From positions 62,001-126,000 of the forward strand of contig NZ_SOEE01000005.1 in the NCBI RefSeq assembly GCF_004366035.1: a DNA stretch of 64,000 bases, in the 5' to 3' direction. The translations under genes were made by a program, and so were the position numbers. The notes beneath the pieces were generated by a model that ran no database searches, was not told the DNA's origin, and saw only the letters and a list, made by a program, of their open reading frames with translations. Shown here piece by piece: positions 34,284 through 43,200 of the stretch (its first letter is position 1; every line of letters begins with the position of its first letter). The DNA is from Cytobacillus oceanisediminis (lineage in GTDB: Bacteria; Bacillota; Bacilli; Bacillales; Cytobacillaceae).

Positions 34284-35240
34284 TTAGTAATTTACCGCCT
34301 TAACCTGCGAGATGGCCCCTTCCAGCTTCTCGTCAACGACCCGCGCATCGTCAATATGCCTCTGGATCAGCTCGTTTACTTGATCGAAAACAGACTTCGT
34401 TTCCGAAATCTCATCGGCCACCTCCTGGGAATATCCCTTCTGAGCATTTATCATTTCAATCACTTCACTGACTTCTGTTTCAACTGTGTGGATAAGGCTT
34501 GTGATCGAATCAATTTTGCTGGTAGTTTGGCCGCTGAGGGACATGCCATCTTTAATTAATTCGGTGCTCGCCACTGTTGAGTTCAGTGTTGCTTCAATAT
34601 CGTCCTGAATATTTTTTGTCAGGGAACTGATATTAGCCGTGCTCGTTGCTGTGCTTTCAGCCAGTTTGCGGACCTCATCCGCAACGACAGCAAATCCTTT
34701 GCCCTGCTCGCCTGCCCGTGCCGCTTCGATGGATGCATTCAATGCCAATAGATTGGTTTGCTCTGCGATATCTTTAATGACCTGAACAATCATCTCAATT
34801 TCCTTTGACCTTTTGCTCAGCGCCTCCATCTTCTGTGAATTCACTTCTAATTGCTCACCCAGCTGCTTAATCAGCTGTTCAGACTTGCTGACGGACCCGC
34901 GGCCTTCCTCCGAGCTTTTTACCATCTCTTTTGCAGACTGGATCAGATTCCCCCCTTTATCCGATAGAGAGAGGCTGTTTGTAAAAGTAGCTTCACTATG
35001 TCTTTTTACGTTTTCAAAACCGTCTTTAATTTTCAAAACCAAATCTCCCAGCATGTAATGCTGTCCATTGACAATCTCATGCTGGCTTACCGTATTCGTC
35101 AAATCTTCATTAAAAGAATGAATCAGTGTCTGATAATATTTTTCCCGGCGCTGAAATTCTTCTTCAGCAGCCTGAATTTTTGATTCCAGTTTCCGCTTTT
35201 CTTCCTCCAGCTGCTTTAACTTTCCTTTTCCGAACATCAT
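34284..35240 (-). CDS. Cytoplasmic chemoreceptor-like protein
   Basis: About 318 residues, no membrane helix. Residues 1-45 form a charged coiled coil ([31 protein letters not shown]). A short linker region (about 50-90, [21 protein letters not shown]) leads to the conserved MCP signalling tip [47 protein letters not shown]. It lacks a recognisable sensor domain, so it may sense through partners or coiled-coil contacts. The start is ATG 35240 or 35237 after GGGGAG; the ATG at 35252 overlaps that site. It lies 20 bases upstream of the membrane receptor gene in the same direction. Confidence 0.9.
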   Translation of the reverse strand: MMFGKGKLKQLEEEKRKLESKIQAAEEEFQRREKYYQTLIHSFNEDLTNTVSQHEIVNGQHYMLGDLVLKIKDGFENVKRHSEATFTNSLSLSDKGGNLIQSAKEMVKSSEEGRGSVSKSEQLIKQLGEQLEVNSQKMEALSKRSKEIEMIVQVIKDIAEQTNLLALNASIEAARAGEQGKGFAVVADEVRKLAESTATSTANISSLTKNIQDDIEATLNSTVASTELIKDGMSLSGQTTSKIDSITSLIHTVETEVSEVIEMINAQKGYSQEVADEISETKSVFDQVNELIQRHIDDARVVDEKLEGAISQVKAVNY

Positions 35241-35345
35241 TGATCTCCCCATCTCATATATACTCCTTTATTATATCGACAGAAAACGTGAAATTTTGTG
35301 ACCTTTTGCACTCTTTTTTTTAAATATATGGGTCTATGTAATTAA

Positions 35346-35376
35346 CAAAAAGAGACACCCGCATTTGCAGGTGCCT
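35346..35376 (-). terminator. Terminator of the sigma-54 hydroxyacid operon
   Basis: GGCACCTGCAAATGCGGGTGTC stem with wobble pairs, then TCTTTTTG on the minus strand. Confidence 0.82.
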
Positions 35377-35390
35377 CATCTCTCTTATTT

Positions 35391-36848
35391 TTACCAGCGC
35401 GCAGTCAGCATCTTTCTCCTCGTATAGAATTCCACACCATCTGTTCCGTTTGCGTGAAGGTCTCCATAGAATGAGTTTTTCCAGCCGGAGAATGGGAAAA
35501 AGGCCATTGGTGCCGGTACGCCGATGTTGACGCCGAGCATACCCACTTCAATGTTTTCTCTGAAGTAGCGGACGCTGCTTCCATTTTGAGTAAATAAGCA
35601 TGCGCCGTTACCAAAGTCGGATTTGTTGGTAAGCTCGATTGCTTCTTCCAGGCTCTTTACACGTACGATAGATAAAACTGGTGCGAAAATTTCTTCTTTC
35701 CAGATCTTCATGGATGGTTTTACATTGTCAAAGATCGTTGGTCCAATGAAATAGCCGTTTTCTTGGTATGCCTCGTCTTTACGGCCATCGCGTACAAGAG
35801 AAGCTCCTTCTTTTTCGCCAATTTCAATATAATTGCTTGTACGCTCTTTGTTTTCCTGGCGGATAACTGGTCCTAAGAAGACATCTTCATCCAATCCGTT
35901 TCCAATGGTCAGCTGGTTTGCCTGCTCATTCAGTTTCTCAACAAGCTCGTCAGCAACGGAATCTACAGCTACAACAACAGAGCAGGCCATGCATCTTTCA
36001 CCCGCTGATCCGTAAGCGGCAGCAATAATTTCTTTAACTGCGCCATTGAGATCTGCATCCGGCATGACAATGGAGTGGTTCTTTGCTCCAGCTAGCGCCT
36101 GTACGCGTTTGCCGTTCGCTGTTGCAGATTTGTAGATATACTCGGCAACAGGCTGGGAGCCAACGAAAGAAATCGCCGGTACATCTTTATGATCAATCAG
36201 GCTGTTTACTACATCATGGGCACCGTGAACAATGTTGAATACCCCAGCCGGCAGGCCAGCTTCTGTGAACAGCTCTGCCAGGCGATTAGCCAGGATTGGC
36301 GTTCTTTCAGACGGCTTTAAGACGAATGTGTTGCCGCAGGCAATCGCAAGCGGGAACATCCAGCAAGGAACCATCATCGGGAAGTTGAAAGGCGTGATGC
36401 CGCCGATGACGCCAACCGGGTAGCGGTACATGCCCGATTCTATATTAGTCGCAATGTCAGGAAGCTGCTTTCCCATCATAAGAGATGGCGCGCCTGCAGC
36501 AAATTCTACACATTCAATTCCGCGCTGAACCTCACCGTATGCTTCTTTAAAGTTTTTGCCGTTTTCCTGTGTAATCAGCTTTGCCAGTTCGTCCCAGTTA
36601 TCTACTAACAGCTGCTGATATTTAAATAGTACTCTGGCTCTTTTTGGCACCGGCGTTTTGCTCCAGGTTTTAAACGCTTCTTTCGCAGCCTGAACAGCTT
36701 TATCGACATCTTCACGGGTGGAAATCGGTGTGCGTGCAAGCTCCTCGCCCGTTGCAGGGTTTGGCACCACTTCGAATTTTTCCGTGTTTGCATCCACCCA
36801 TTCTCCATTGATAAAGTTCTTTAATACCTTTGTTGTTGTCGCTGTCAT
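35391..36848 (-). CDS. mmsA: CoA-acylating (methyl)malonate-semialdehyde dehydrogenase
   Basis: 485 residues. The catalytic Cys lies in [14 protein letters not shown] (about 284). The position that is ELGGK in ordinary aldehyde dehydrogenases reads [15 protein letters not shown], lacking the general-base Glu, as in MmsA/IolA enzymes that make acetyl-CoA or propionyl-CoA. Also [33 protein letters not shown] and the C-terminal [28 protein letters not shown] are diagnostic. It closes the sigma-54 operon behind a GntP permease and an iron alcohol dehydrogenase, so oxidation of 3-hydroxypropionate or 3-hydroxyisobutyrate to acyl-CoA is a coherent role. ATG follows AAAGGGG. Confidence 0.94.
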   Translation of the reverse strand: MTATTTKVLKNFINGEWVDANTEKFEVVPNPATGEELARTPISTREDVDKAVQAAKEAFKTWSKTPVPKRARVLFKYQQLLVDNWDELAKLITQENGKNFKEAYGEVQRGIECVEFAAGAPSLMMGKQLPDIATNIESGMYRYPVGVIGGITPFNFPMMVPCWMFPLAIACGNTFVLKPSERTPILANRLAELFTEAGLPAGVFNIVHGAHDVVNSLIDHKDVPAISFVGSQPVAEYIYKSATANGKRVQALAGAKNHSIVMPDADLNGAVKEIIAAAYGSAGERCMACSVVVAVDSVADELVEKLNEQANQLTIGNGLDEDVFLGPVIRQENKERTSNYIEIGEKEGASLVRDGRKDEAYQENGYFIGPTIFDNVKPSMKIWKEEIFAPVLSIVRVKSLEEAIELTNKSDFGNGACLFTQNGSSVRYFRENIEVGMLGVNIGVPAPMAFFPFSGWKNSFYGDLHANGTDGVEFYTRRKMLTARW

Positions 36849-36884
36849 GAGTAAAATCCCCTTTCAAAATTGAAGTCAATTATT

Positions 36885-38237
36885 TTAAAAAATTGAATAT
36901 AAAATCACAGCCAGGAATAATACAGCCGTTGGCATTGCTACACTCAGGATAAAAATTGGCCAGTAGGAGCGCTTATGGGTTTCACCGCAGATGGCCCGGA
37001 TCGTCGTGACCACATAGCCATTATGCGGAAGTGAATCCAGTCCGCCCGAAGCAAGTGCAGAAATCCTGTGCATCGCGCCAGGATCCAGGCCTTGGGCCAT
37101 ATACATAGGCGCCAGAATCGGAAGGGCAATCCCCAAACCGCCTGAAGCCGAACCTGTAATCCCGCAAATCAGCGTAACGGCTATAGCCAGTCCCATTAAG
37201 GGAGGTCCCGGAATATTGACCAGAGCATCGACGAATGTATCAAAGGCAGCAACCTGGGCGGCAACACTTCCGAAACCCACGACCGCACACGTATTAGCCG
37301 CGGCGACTAAAGCATCCTGGGCACCCTTTGCCAAAGCCTCCCAAAATCCAACCAGGTATTTAATCATCAATACACAAGCTAAAATGATTCCGCTGGTCAG
37401 GGAAATTAAAGCAGCAGCCGTTGACGAGGTAAAGTTGGCGGCTGTGTTTAAAATGGCAATAACGGAAGCCAGCGGCAATATCGCCATCAATACATGCGGG
37501 AAGTCCTTCCCTGCAGGAGCGGCATCAGGTCTTTGCATGGACAGCTCCGCTTCCAGGGCAGCCGCCGACTCATTTGCAGCACTGGACGGCTGATTCGGCA
37601 AAGAAAATACCTCTCCATTTTGAACCGCTTTTTTCACCATTCGGCTTAGTAAAATACCGCCTGTTATCATGATGATTAATGCCATTAACACTCCAATGAT
37701 TCCGCCAGCAGTCGGCTTCGTTCCGAAAAACTCAGTTGGAATCAGGTTTTGGATTTCCGGTGAGCCCGGTGCTGTCATCGTAAACGAAATCGAACCGAAC
37801 ACCAAAGCGGCCGGGATAAAGCGATGCGGCAGATTAGCCACTTTAAACAAGGAAACAGCAATTGGGTACACTGCAAAGCCTACGACAAACAAGCTGACAC
37901 CACCATATGTCATAATTGCCGCTGCTGCCACGACAGCAAATACAGCTCTGGATGGGCCCAGTGTATCCTTAACCCAATTCGCAATACTGTCGGCCGCCTT
38001 GGTTACCTGCATAATTTTTCCGAAAACTGCCCCAAGCAGGAAGATTAGGAACCAAGAGTAAAAATAATTTGTAAAGCCTGTCATATAATGCTCTGTCAGG
38101 GCAGTCTCAAGGTTAAGTCCTCCTGTAAGAGCAACCACAACGGCGCTGATGATGGCGGCAATAATTATATTTACGCCTTTCATTGTTAAATACATTAATA
38201 GAATCAATGAAGCGATTAACCCCAGCATTCCAAGCAT
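36885..38237 (-). CDS. GntP-family hydroxyacid permease
   Basis: 450 residues with about 12 membrane segments. The N-terminal LIASLILLMYLTMKGVNIIIAAIISA, central YGGVSLFVVGFAVYPIAVSLFK and FTMTAPGSPEIQNLIPTEFFGT, and C-terminal SGGLDSLPHNGYVVTTIRAICGETHK are shared with the permease at 41695-43005. Members of this proton-symporter family import gluconate, glycerate or 3-hydroxybutyrate. ATG is preceded by AGGGGGA, 15 bases after the alcohol dehydrogenase stop. It most likely imports the hydroxyacid oxidised by its two neighbours. Confidence 0.92.
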   Translation of the reverse strand: MLGMLGLIASLILLMYLTMKGVNIIIAAIISAVVVALTGGLNLETALTEHYMTGFTNYFYSWFLIFLLGAVFGKIMQVTKAADSIANWVKDTLGPSRAVFAVVAAAAIMTYGGVSLFVVGFAVYPIAVSLFKVANLPHRFIPAALVFGSISFTMTAPGSPEIQNLIPTEFFGTKPTAGGIIGVLMALIIMITGGILLSRMVKKAVQNGEVFSLPNQPSSAANESAAALEAELSMQRPDAAPAGKDFPHVLMAILPLASVIAILNTAANFTSSTAAALISLTSGIILACVLMIKYLVGFWEALAKGAQDALVAAANTCAVVGFGSVAAQVAAFDTFVDALVNIPGPPLMGLAIAVTLICGITGSASGGLGIALPILAPMYMAQGLDPGAMHRISALASGGLDSLPHNGYVVTTIRAICGETHKRSYWPIFILSVAMPTAVLFLAVILYSIF

Positions 38238-38252
38238 CTGATTGTCCCCCTG

Positions 38253-39449
38253 TTACACTTTTTCAGTTTCAGAGGAAAACTGATATTCATAGCAAACATG
38301 GTATAGCTCTTCCAGCTCGCTCTGAGTCGGGACTCTTGGGTTGTTGCCAGGACTGCCGCTGTCAATCGCATCTGTTGCCATTTTTGCTACAGCAGCTTTA
38401 AAAGCCTCTTCGCTAATTCCCCATCCTCTTAAGTTAGGAATATTTAATTTCAAACACAAATTCTTAACAGATTGAACAGCGATCTCAGCTGCTTCTTCTC
38501 TGGTAAGGCTTTCATCATCCGGCTGAAAAATTCGTCCGATGTGCGCTAAGCGGTCTACACATGCTTCCTGGCTGAATTCCAATACGGCTGGCAAAAGCAT
38601 GGCATTCGAGATTCCATGCGGCACGTGAAACAAAGCCCCGATCGGGCGGCTCATTCCGTGCACAAGACATACGGATGCGTTTGAGAACGCCATTCCCGCC
38701 TGGAGAGAGCCAAGACTCATCGCCTCACGGGCATCGACGTTTTCCCCCTCATTGTAAGCGGTTAAAATATTATCCACGATCAGTTTCATAGCTGATACCG
38801 CCATTGTATCGGTCATCGGATGTGCTTTTTTGGACAGATATGCTTCAATGGCATGGCTTAATGCATCGACCCCTGTTGCAGATGTAACATTCTTCGGTGA
38901 GGATATCGTGAGCAAAGGATCCACAATCGCTACACTCGGCATGAAGGCAGGCTGCTTAATCATCATTTTTACATCATTGGATGAGTTCGTAATGACTGTT
39001 ACATCTGTTGCCTCTGAGCCTGTCCCAGCTGTCGTCGGAATGGCAATGTGAGGTACAGGGGCATTCTGGGCAAGTTTCCTTCCTCCCATATAATCGCCGA
39101 TATAGCCGCCATTCGTTGCGAGAACGGCGATGGCCTTCGCCGTATCAATACAGCTGCCGCCTCCTACTGAGATGACCATGTCGCATTGCTCTTTTTGAAA
39201 ATGCACCAATGCTTCTGCCACATATTCATCAGTTGGTTCAGATGCTACCCCAAGGTATACCTCGCTTTTTACTCCGGCTTCCTGAAGAAAGGTTCTGCAT
39301 TCGCTTACATAACCAAGCTGATCCATTATTTTGTCACTGATTATTAATGCTTTTTTCCCTCTAAGCGCCGCTTCAGCACCAACTTTTTCGGAAGATCCCC
39401 TTCCATAAAAGATCGCTTCCGGCACACGGAAAACTGCTGGTTTCTCCAT
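38253..39449 (-). CDS. Iron-containing alcohol dehydrogenase (hydroxyacid type)
   Basis: 398 residues. The nucleotide site is VISVGGGSCIDTAKAIAV, followed by TTAGTGSEATDVTVI. Metal ligands lie in GVDALSHAIEAY and LVHGMSRPIGALFHVPHGISNA. ATG 39449 (MEKPAVFRV) is chosen because GGGGTGG lies eight bases upstream; the GTG at 39461 overlaps it. First gene of the sigma-54 operon: the promoter is at 39488-39504, and the predicted message starts near 39477. With MmsA and GntP it should oxidise a 3- or 4-hydroxyacid to its semialdehyde. Confidence 0.93.
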   Translation of the reverse strand: MEKPAVFRVPEAIFYGRGSSEKVGAEAALRGKKALIISDKIMDQLGYVSECRTFLQEAGVKSEVYLGVASEPTDEYVAEALVHFQKEQCDMVISVGGGSCIDTAKAIAVLATNGGYIGDYMGGRKLAQNAPVPHIAIPTTAGTGSEATDVTVITNSSNDVKMMIKQPAFMPSVAIVDPLLTISSPKNVTSATGVDALSHAIEAYLSKKAHPMTDTMAVSAMKLIVDNILTAYNEGENVDAREAMSLGSLQAGMAFSNASVCLVHGMSRPIGALFHVPHGISNAMLLPAVLEFSQEACVDRLAHIGRIFQPDDESLTREEAAEIAVQSVKNLCLKLNIPNLRGWGISEEAFKAAVAKMATDAIDSGSPGNNPRVPTQSELEELYHVCYEYQFSSETEKV

Positions 39450-39487
39450 TGAACATTCCACCCCTTTTGCTTCGTTACTGCTATACT

Positions 39488-39504
39488 TGCAAGGAGTGTG
39501 CCAA
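39488..39504 (-). promoter_or_regulatory. Sigma-54 promoter of the alcohol dehydrogenase/GntP/mmsA operon
   Basis: Minus strand TTGGCACACTCCTTGCA, with the -24 GG at 39501-39502 and the -12 GC at 39489-39490. Only one base differs from the promoter at 614-630. Confidence 0.92.
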
Positions 39505-39545
39505 CTATGAAACCCAGTAAAGACAGTGTTTTATTTCTGCCAAAC

Positions 39546-39594
39546 TGTAGCTGCTACACTACAACTGTAGATATCTTGTAGTGAAACCACTACA
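39546..39594. promoter_or_regulatory. Enhancer-like dyads TGTAG/CTACA for the CBS-PAS activator
   Basis: TGTAG-CTG-CTACA at 39546-39558, CTACA-AC-TGTAG at 39559-39570 and TGTAGTG-AAAC-CACTACA at 39577-39594. They lie 45-90 bases upstream of the -24 element and directly after the activator stop codon. Confidence 0.78.
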
Positions 39595-39600
39595 CTTCAT

Positions 39601-41385
39601 TCACGTTATTCCATGCTTCTTCAGCTTTTGATAGAGGGTTGTCCGATGTATCCCCAGTAAATCAGCAGCCTTCGATTTATTCCCGCCCGCATTTCTTAAG
39701 GCATCAAGAATCAATTCTGATTCTCTTTGATTTCCCAGAAACCTGACTTCTTCTATGGATCCGACAGCTAACGAGGGTTCTTTCCCTTCTTTAGTAATAG
39801 GTTCAGACCTTTTAATCATCTCCGGCAAATGGTGATAGTCAATGACCTTCCCATCCACCAGGGTAACCAGCTGCTCCACCGTATTGACCATCTCGCGAAT
39901 ATTTCCCCTCCATGGATGCCGTACAAATGCATTCACCGCTTCAGTGGTGAAGATTTTCCCGTGTACCTGATACCTCTCACAAATCTCTCTCAGATAATGG
40001 ATCAGCAGGACAGGGATATCCTTTTTCCGTTCGCGCAGCGGCGGGATGTGAAGCTGGATAATGTTCAGCCGGTAGTATAAATCCTCCCGGAACTCCCCTG
40101 TTTCGATCATTTGCATAAGGTCACGGTTCGTCGCTGCGATTACTCTGACATTGATTTGATACTTCTTTACACCGCCGACACGTTCGGCTTCTTTTTCCTG
40201 CAGAACCCGCAGCAGTTTGGTCTGCATGACAAGCGGCATCTCCCCGATTTCATCGAGAAAAATAGTACCGTTGTCTGCCAGTTCGAATTTTCCGGGCTTG
40301 CCGCCCTTTTTCGCGCCAGTGAATGCACCTTCTTCATAGCCGAACAATTCGGATTCGAATAAGTGCTCTGGAATCGCCCCGCAGTTCACACTGATGAACG
40401 GTCCGGTCGAAAAGGGGCTGAGATGGTGGATGCTTTTTGCAAACATCTCTTTTCCCGTCCCGCTTTCACCCGTAATCAGAACAGTTGCCGCAGTCCTTGC
40501 CGCCTTCCGTGCCAGCCGCTTTACATCTGCGATGCCTTCGCTTGTCCCAATGATCTGATCAATCGTAATCCGGCTATCGCTTTCCTTTTTCTTTGTGAAA
40601 AGATCCGGCCTAGCCGTTTGATTTTCCTGCAGCTTTTCATAGATTTTATAAACCTCCGAGACCCCTTCAAAAATCAGCATTCCTATTGCCCCGACAATCT
40701 TGCCTTCTTTCCTGAGCGGAATCCGGTGCACCACCATGTCATGCCCCTGGATGTTCTGGAGAACCCCGCGTTCCGCTATTCCGGTCTTTACTGTCTCATG
40801 AAGATGAGTATTATCAATTACCTCTGTCACATGCCTGCCAATCGCATCCTCCCGGTTAATTCCGGTAAAACGGCTGTACGCTTCATTAAATTCCTGCAGG
40901 ATGCCATTTTCATCAACAACCGCTATTCCCTCATAGGCACTTTCCAAAATCGCGCCAAGGGCACCATCTGCATTTTGCTTTTGCCTCAGTTTATGCAGGT
41001 ATTTGGAGAGCCCGTCAAGGATATCCCTGGTTGTCAGGATGCCCAGAAAATTGCCATTTTCACCAATGACAGGTAGATGATCATATGGAAGGGATAAAAC
41101 ATCAAGGATCGAATCATCTGGCCGGACAGCAGCCAGATTCGATTTAGGAATACTGCCAATTAATGCGTCCCCCGAATTGCCCTGGGCAAAGTAGTTAAGC
41201 AGCTTTCTTGATGTAATCATACCGATTAACCCATTTTTCTCATTCAGTACCGGCAGACTTTCCAGGTGAAGATCCACCATCATTTTTGCTGCTTCACCCA
41301 GTGTTTGACCCGGCTGAATACAAAAAGGGCTGGGTGTCATCCAGTTTTTCACATAAAGAAGCTCATCAATATGTAATTTCGGCAA
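39601..41385 (-). CDS. CBS-PAS-AAA+-Fis sigma-54-dependent activator
   Basis: 594 residues. A CBS pair (about 10-130: VKNWMTPSPFCIQPGQTLGEAAKMM, LPVIGENGNFLGILTTRDIL) is followed by PAS (about 140-240: ILESAYEGIAVVDENGILQEFNEAYSRFTGI). The AAA+ domain has Walker A GESGTGKE (about 303), the sigma-54 contact loop GAFTGA and Walker B GTIFLDEIGEMP. The Fis-type helix-turn-helix is NKSAADLLGIHRTTLYQKLKKH. TTG start with AAGGAGGGATCC. The CBS pair suggests sensing of a nucleotide or CoA-like ligand. It lies directly upstream of its presumed target operon and dyads. Confidence 0.95.
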   Translation of the reverse strand: MPKLHIDELLYVKNWMTPSPFCIQPGQTLGEAAKMMVDLHLESLPVLNEKNGLIGMITSRKLLNYFAQGNSGDALIGSIPKSNLAAVRPDDSILDVLSLPYDHLPVIGENGNFLGILTTRDILDGLSKYLHKLRQKQNADGALGAILESAYEGIAVVDENGILQEFNEAYSRFTGINREDAIGRHVTEVIDNTHLHETVKTGIAERGVLQNIQGHDMVVHRIPLRKEGKIVGAIGMLIFEGVSEVYKIYEKLQENQTARPDLFTKKKESDSRITIDQIIGTSEGIADVKRLARKAARTAATVLITGESGTGKEMFAKSIHHLSPFSTGPFISVNCGAIPEHLFESELFGYEEGAFTGAKKGGKPGKFELADNGTIFLDEIGEMPLVMQTKLLRVLQEKEAERVGGVKKYQINVRVIAATNRDLMQMIETGEFREDLYYRLNIIQLHIPPLRERKKDIPVLLIHYLREICERYQVHGKIFTTEAVNAFVRHPWRGNIREMVNTVEQLVTLVDGKVIDYHHLPEMIKRSEPITKEGKEPSLAVGSIEEVRFLGNQRESELILDALRNAGGNKSKAADLLGIHRTTLYQKLKKHGIT

Positions 41386-41505
41386 AAAGGATCCCTCCTT
41401 CTATCATAATTTTCTAAATTATAGCACTTTTAGAACAAATAAAGAGGATAGGTCAATTGCGAACTACTCAGGAGAGTTGCTTTCTGTATTGGCGATTGTG
41501 AACTT

Positions 41506-41632
41506 TGCAAATAAAAGCGGGTAACCTGCAATTAAAGATGTTAATTTTGCAAATAGACTGTTAGAACCTGCAAATAAATGGCCAATGCTGCAAATAAAGG
41601 TGGGATTCTTGCAAATAGACCACTGCACATAG
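41506..41632 (+). repeat. Phased repeat array C (TGCAAATA, 20-21 bp period)
   Basis: Cores start at 41506, 41527, 41548, 41569, 41589 and 41610 (steps 21, 21, 21, 20, 21). A weaker TGCACATAG is at 41624. The rest of the 41386-41694 gap holds only the terminator that follows. Confidence 0.85.
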
Positions 41633-41644
41633 CGGGATACTATA

Positions 41645-41680
41645 TAAAGAAAGACAGAGAGCCTAAACCCCTCTGTCTTT
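41645..41680 (-). terminator. Terminator of the second GntP permease gene
   Basis: AAAGACAGAG pairs with CTCTGTCTTT, followed on the minus strand by CTTTATA. Confidence 0.85.
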
Positions 41681-41694
41681 CCGCTAAAGCCTTT

Positions 41695-43005
41695 TTAGAA
41701 AATGGAGAATAAAATGACCGCTAAAATCACACCAAGTATCGGAACAATTACTGTCAATGCACCAAATGCCGGATAGGCATCCTTATGCGATTCACCGCAG
41801 ATTGCACGGATGGTTGTCACAACGTAACCGCCATGCGGCAAGGAATCAATCGACCCGGATGATATCGCCACGACCCGATGGAGTTCACTTGCATTGACCC
41901 CCATATCCAGATAATGCGGAGCAAGCAGCGGCAGTGCGATGGATTGGCCACCTGAAGCAGATCCGGTCAGACCTGCAATGACAGCAACAGCCAGAGCCCC
42001 GCCGATTAAAGGGCTTCCCGGAATGCTTGTCATGGCATCAACTGCACTTGCAAAGGCAGGTGTTGCTTTAGCCACACCGCCAAAGCCGACAACCGCGGAT
42101 GTATTGGCAATGGCAATCAATGCGCCAATCGTTCCTTCAGACACCGCTCCCCATACATTCGTAAAATACTTTTGGTTAAGAAAATAGGTTGCAAAGCAGC
42201 CGCTCAATAACGCGATAATCAGGGCCGACTGTGCCAAGAAATCATGGAAAATAAACGAAATCACAAGGACGACCAAGAGCGGGACCATACTTAACACCGG
42301 GCTTGGCAGGTTTTCGCGCATCAAAGCAGAATCCGTTTCTCTTGCCTCAAATCTTTCTCCATTGCGGATGGCCTTGTTAATCATTTTCTTCAGCCACCAG
42401 TATCCAAATGCCATCATAAAGACAGCAACAATAAAGCTGACTTCCCAGGCAGCATATGGAGAAGTTCCCAGGAATTCAATCGGAATCCAGTTTTGGATTT
42501 CCGGTGAACCCGCAGACGTCATGGTAAATGTAGTCGAACCGAAGGCAAGAGCCGCCGGTATGAACCTTCTTGGCAGGTTGGCTTCCTTAAATAGGCTCAA
42601 GGCCATTGGATAGACGGAGAATGCAACAACAAACAGACTTACACCGCCATAGGTTAAGACCGCACAGGCAATGACAACAGCCAACGCTGCCCGTTTCATG
42701 CCAATCTTACCGATAATCCATTTGGAAACACTGTCTGCTGCCCCACTATCCTCCATTAGTTTTCCAAAAATGGCACCGAATAAGAACATTAAATACCAGG
42801 ATGTTATAAACCCGGCAAATCCGTTCATATAGTTCGTTAGAAAATTGACTTCACCCTCGCCTGCCAGCTGAGGAAAAATCGGTATTCCACTGAATATTGC
42901 AACAATAAATGCAGCAAGAGGGGCAGCAAGCAGCAGGTTCATTCCTCTCATCGTCAAATAGATGAGAAGCCCAATCCCCCCAAGCAATCCAATCATACTT
43001 AGCAT
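41695..43005 (-). CDS. GntP-family permease, second copy
   Basis: 436 residues, about 12 helices, clearly paralogous to 36885-38237 (YGGVSLFVVAFSVYPMALSLFKEANLPRRFIPAALAFGS, MTSAGSPEIQNWIPIEFLGTS, SGSIDSLPHGGYVVTTIRAICGESHK). ATG follows AGGAGGATCTT. Last gene of the LacI-controlled cluster that also contains a HisD-like, an SDR and a 3-hydroxyacid dehydrogenase, so the cargo is presumably the polyhydroxy or sulfonated acid those enzymes oxidise. A MITE-like repeat separates it from the LacI gene. Confidence 0.92.
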   Translation of the reverse strand: MLSMIGLLGGIGLLIYLTMRGMNLLLAAPLAAFIVAIFSGIPIFPQLAGEGEVNFLTNYMNGFAGFITSWYLMFLFGAIFGKLMEDSGAADSVSKWIIGKIGMKRAALAVVIACAVLTYGGVSLFVVAFSVYPMALSLFKEANLPRRFIPAALAFGSTTFTMTSAGSPEIQNWIPIEFLGTSPYAAWEVSFIVAVFMMAFGYWWLKKMINKAIRNGERFEARETDSALMRENLPSPVLSMVPLLVVLVISFIFHDFLAQSALIIALLSGCFATYFLNQKYFTNVWGAVSEGTIGALIAIANTSAVVGFGGVAKATPAFASAVDAMTSIPGSPLIGGALAVAVIAGLTGSASGGQSIALPLLAPHYLDMGVNASELHRVVAISSGSIDSLPHGGYVVTTIRAICGESHKDAYPAFGALTVIVPILGVILAVILFSIF

Positions 43006-43020
43006 AAGATCCTCCTATCA

Positions 43021-43143
43021 GAAAAGCGCAAGGCGCCCGCCTATCGGCGACAAGCATAAGACAAGCCGGCTGAAAAAGTTGTTCTTTAACCTTTTGGACG
43101 GATTAGCTTATGATCTCGAGCCGATGGCGCCTGGAGCTAGACA
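43021..43143. repeat. MITE/REP-like intergenic element
   Basis: About 120 bp with imperfect inverted arms: GCGCAAGGCGCCCGCC...GACAAGCATAAG on the left, GCTTATG...GCCGATGGCGCCTGG on the right. The wording (GAAAAGCGCAAGGCGCC, GCGCCTGGAGCTAGAC) matches, from memory, a repeat found in many copies between genes of Bacillus species. Non-autonomous, no coding capacity. Confidence 0.72.
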
Positions 43144-43169
43144 TTTATCGAACTTCAAAGATGTAAAAT

Positions 43170-43186
43170 TGGGTTTACTAAAACCC
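43170..43186. terminator. Short hairpin after the LacI gene
   Basis: GGGTTT-acta-AAACCC just after the LacI stop; no clear T-run on the minus strand, so termination is uncertain. Confidence 0.45.
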
Positions 43187-43200
43187 CTGCCTTCTCTCCA

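Noticed and set aside
40363-41076. 237-codon open frame antisense to the CBS-PAS activator
   Set aside because: The opposite strand encodes continuous CBS, PAS and AAA+ domains; no ribosome site for the antisense frame.
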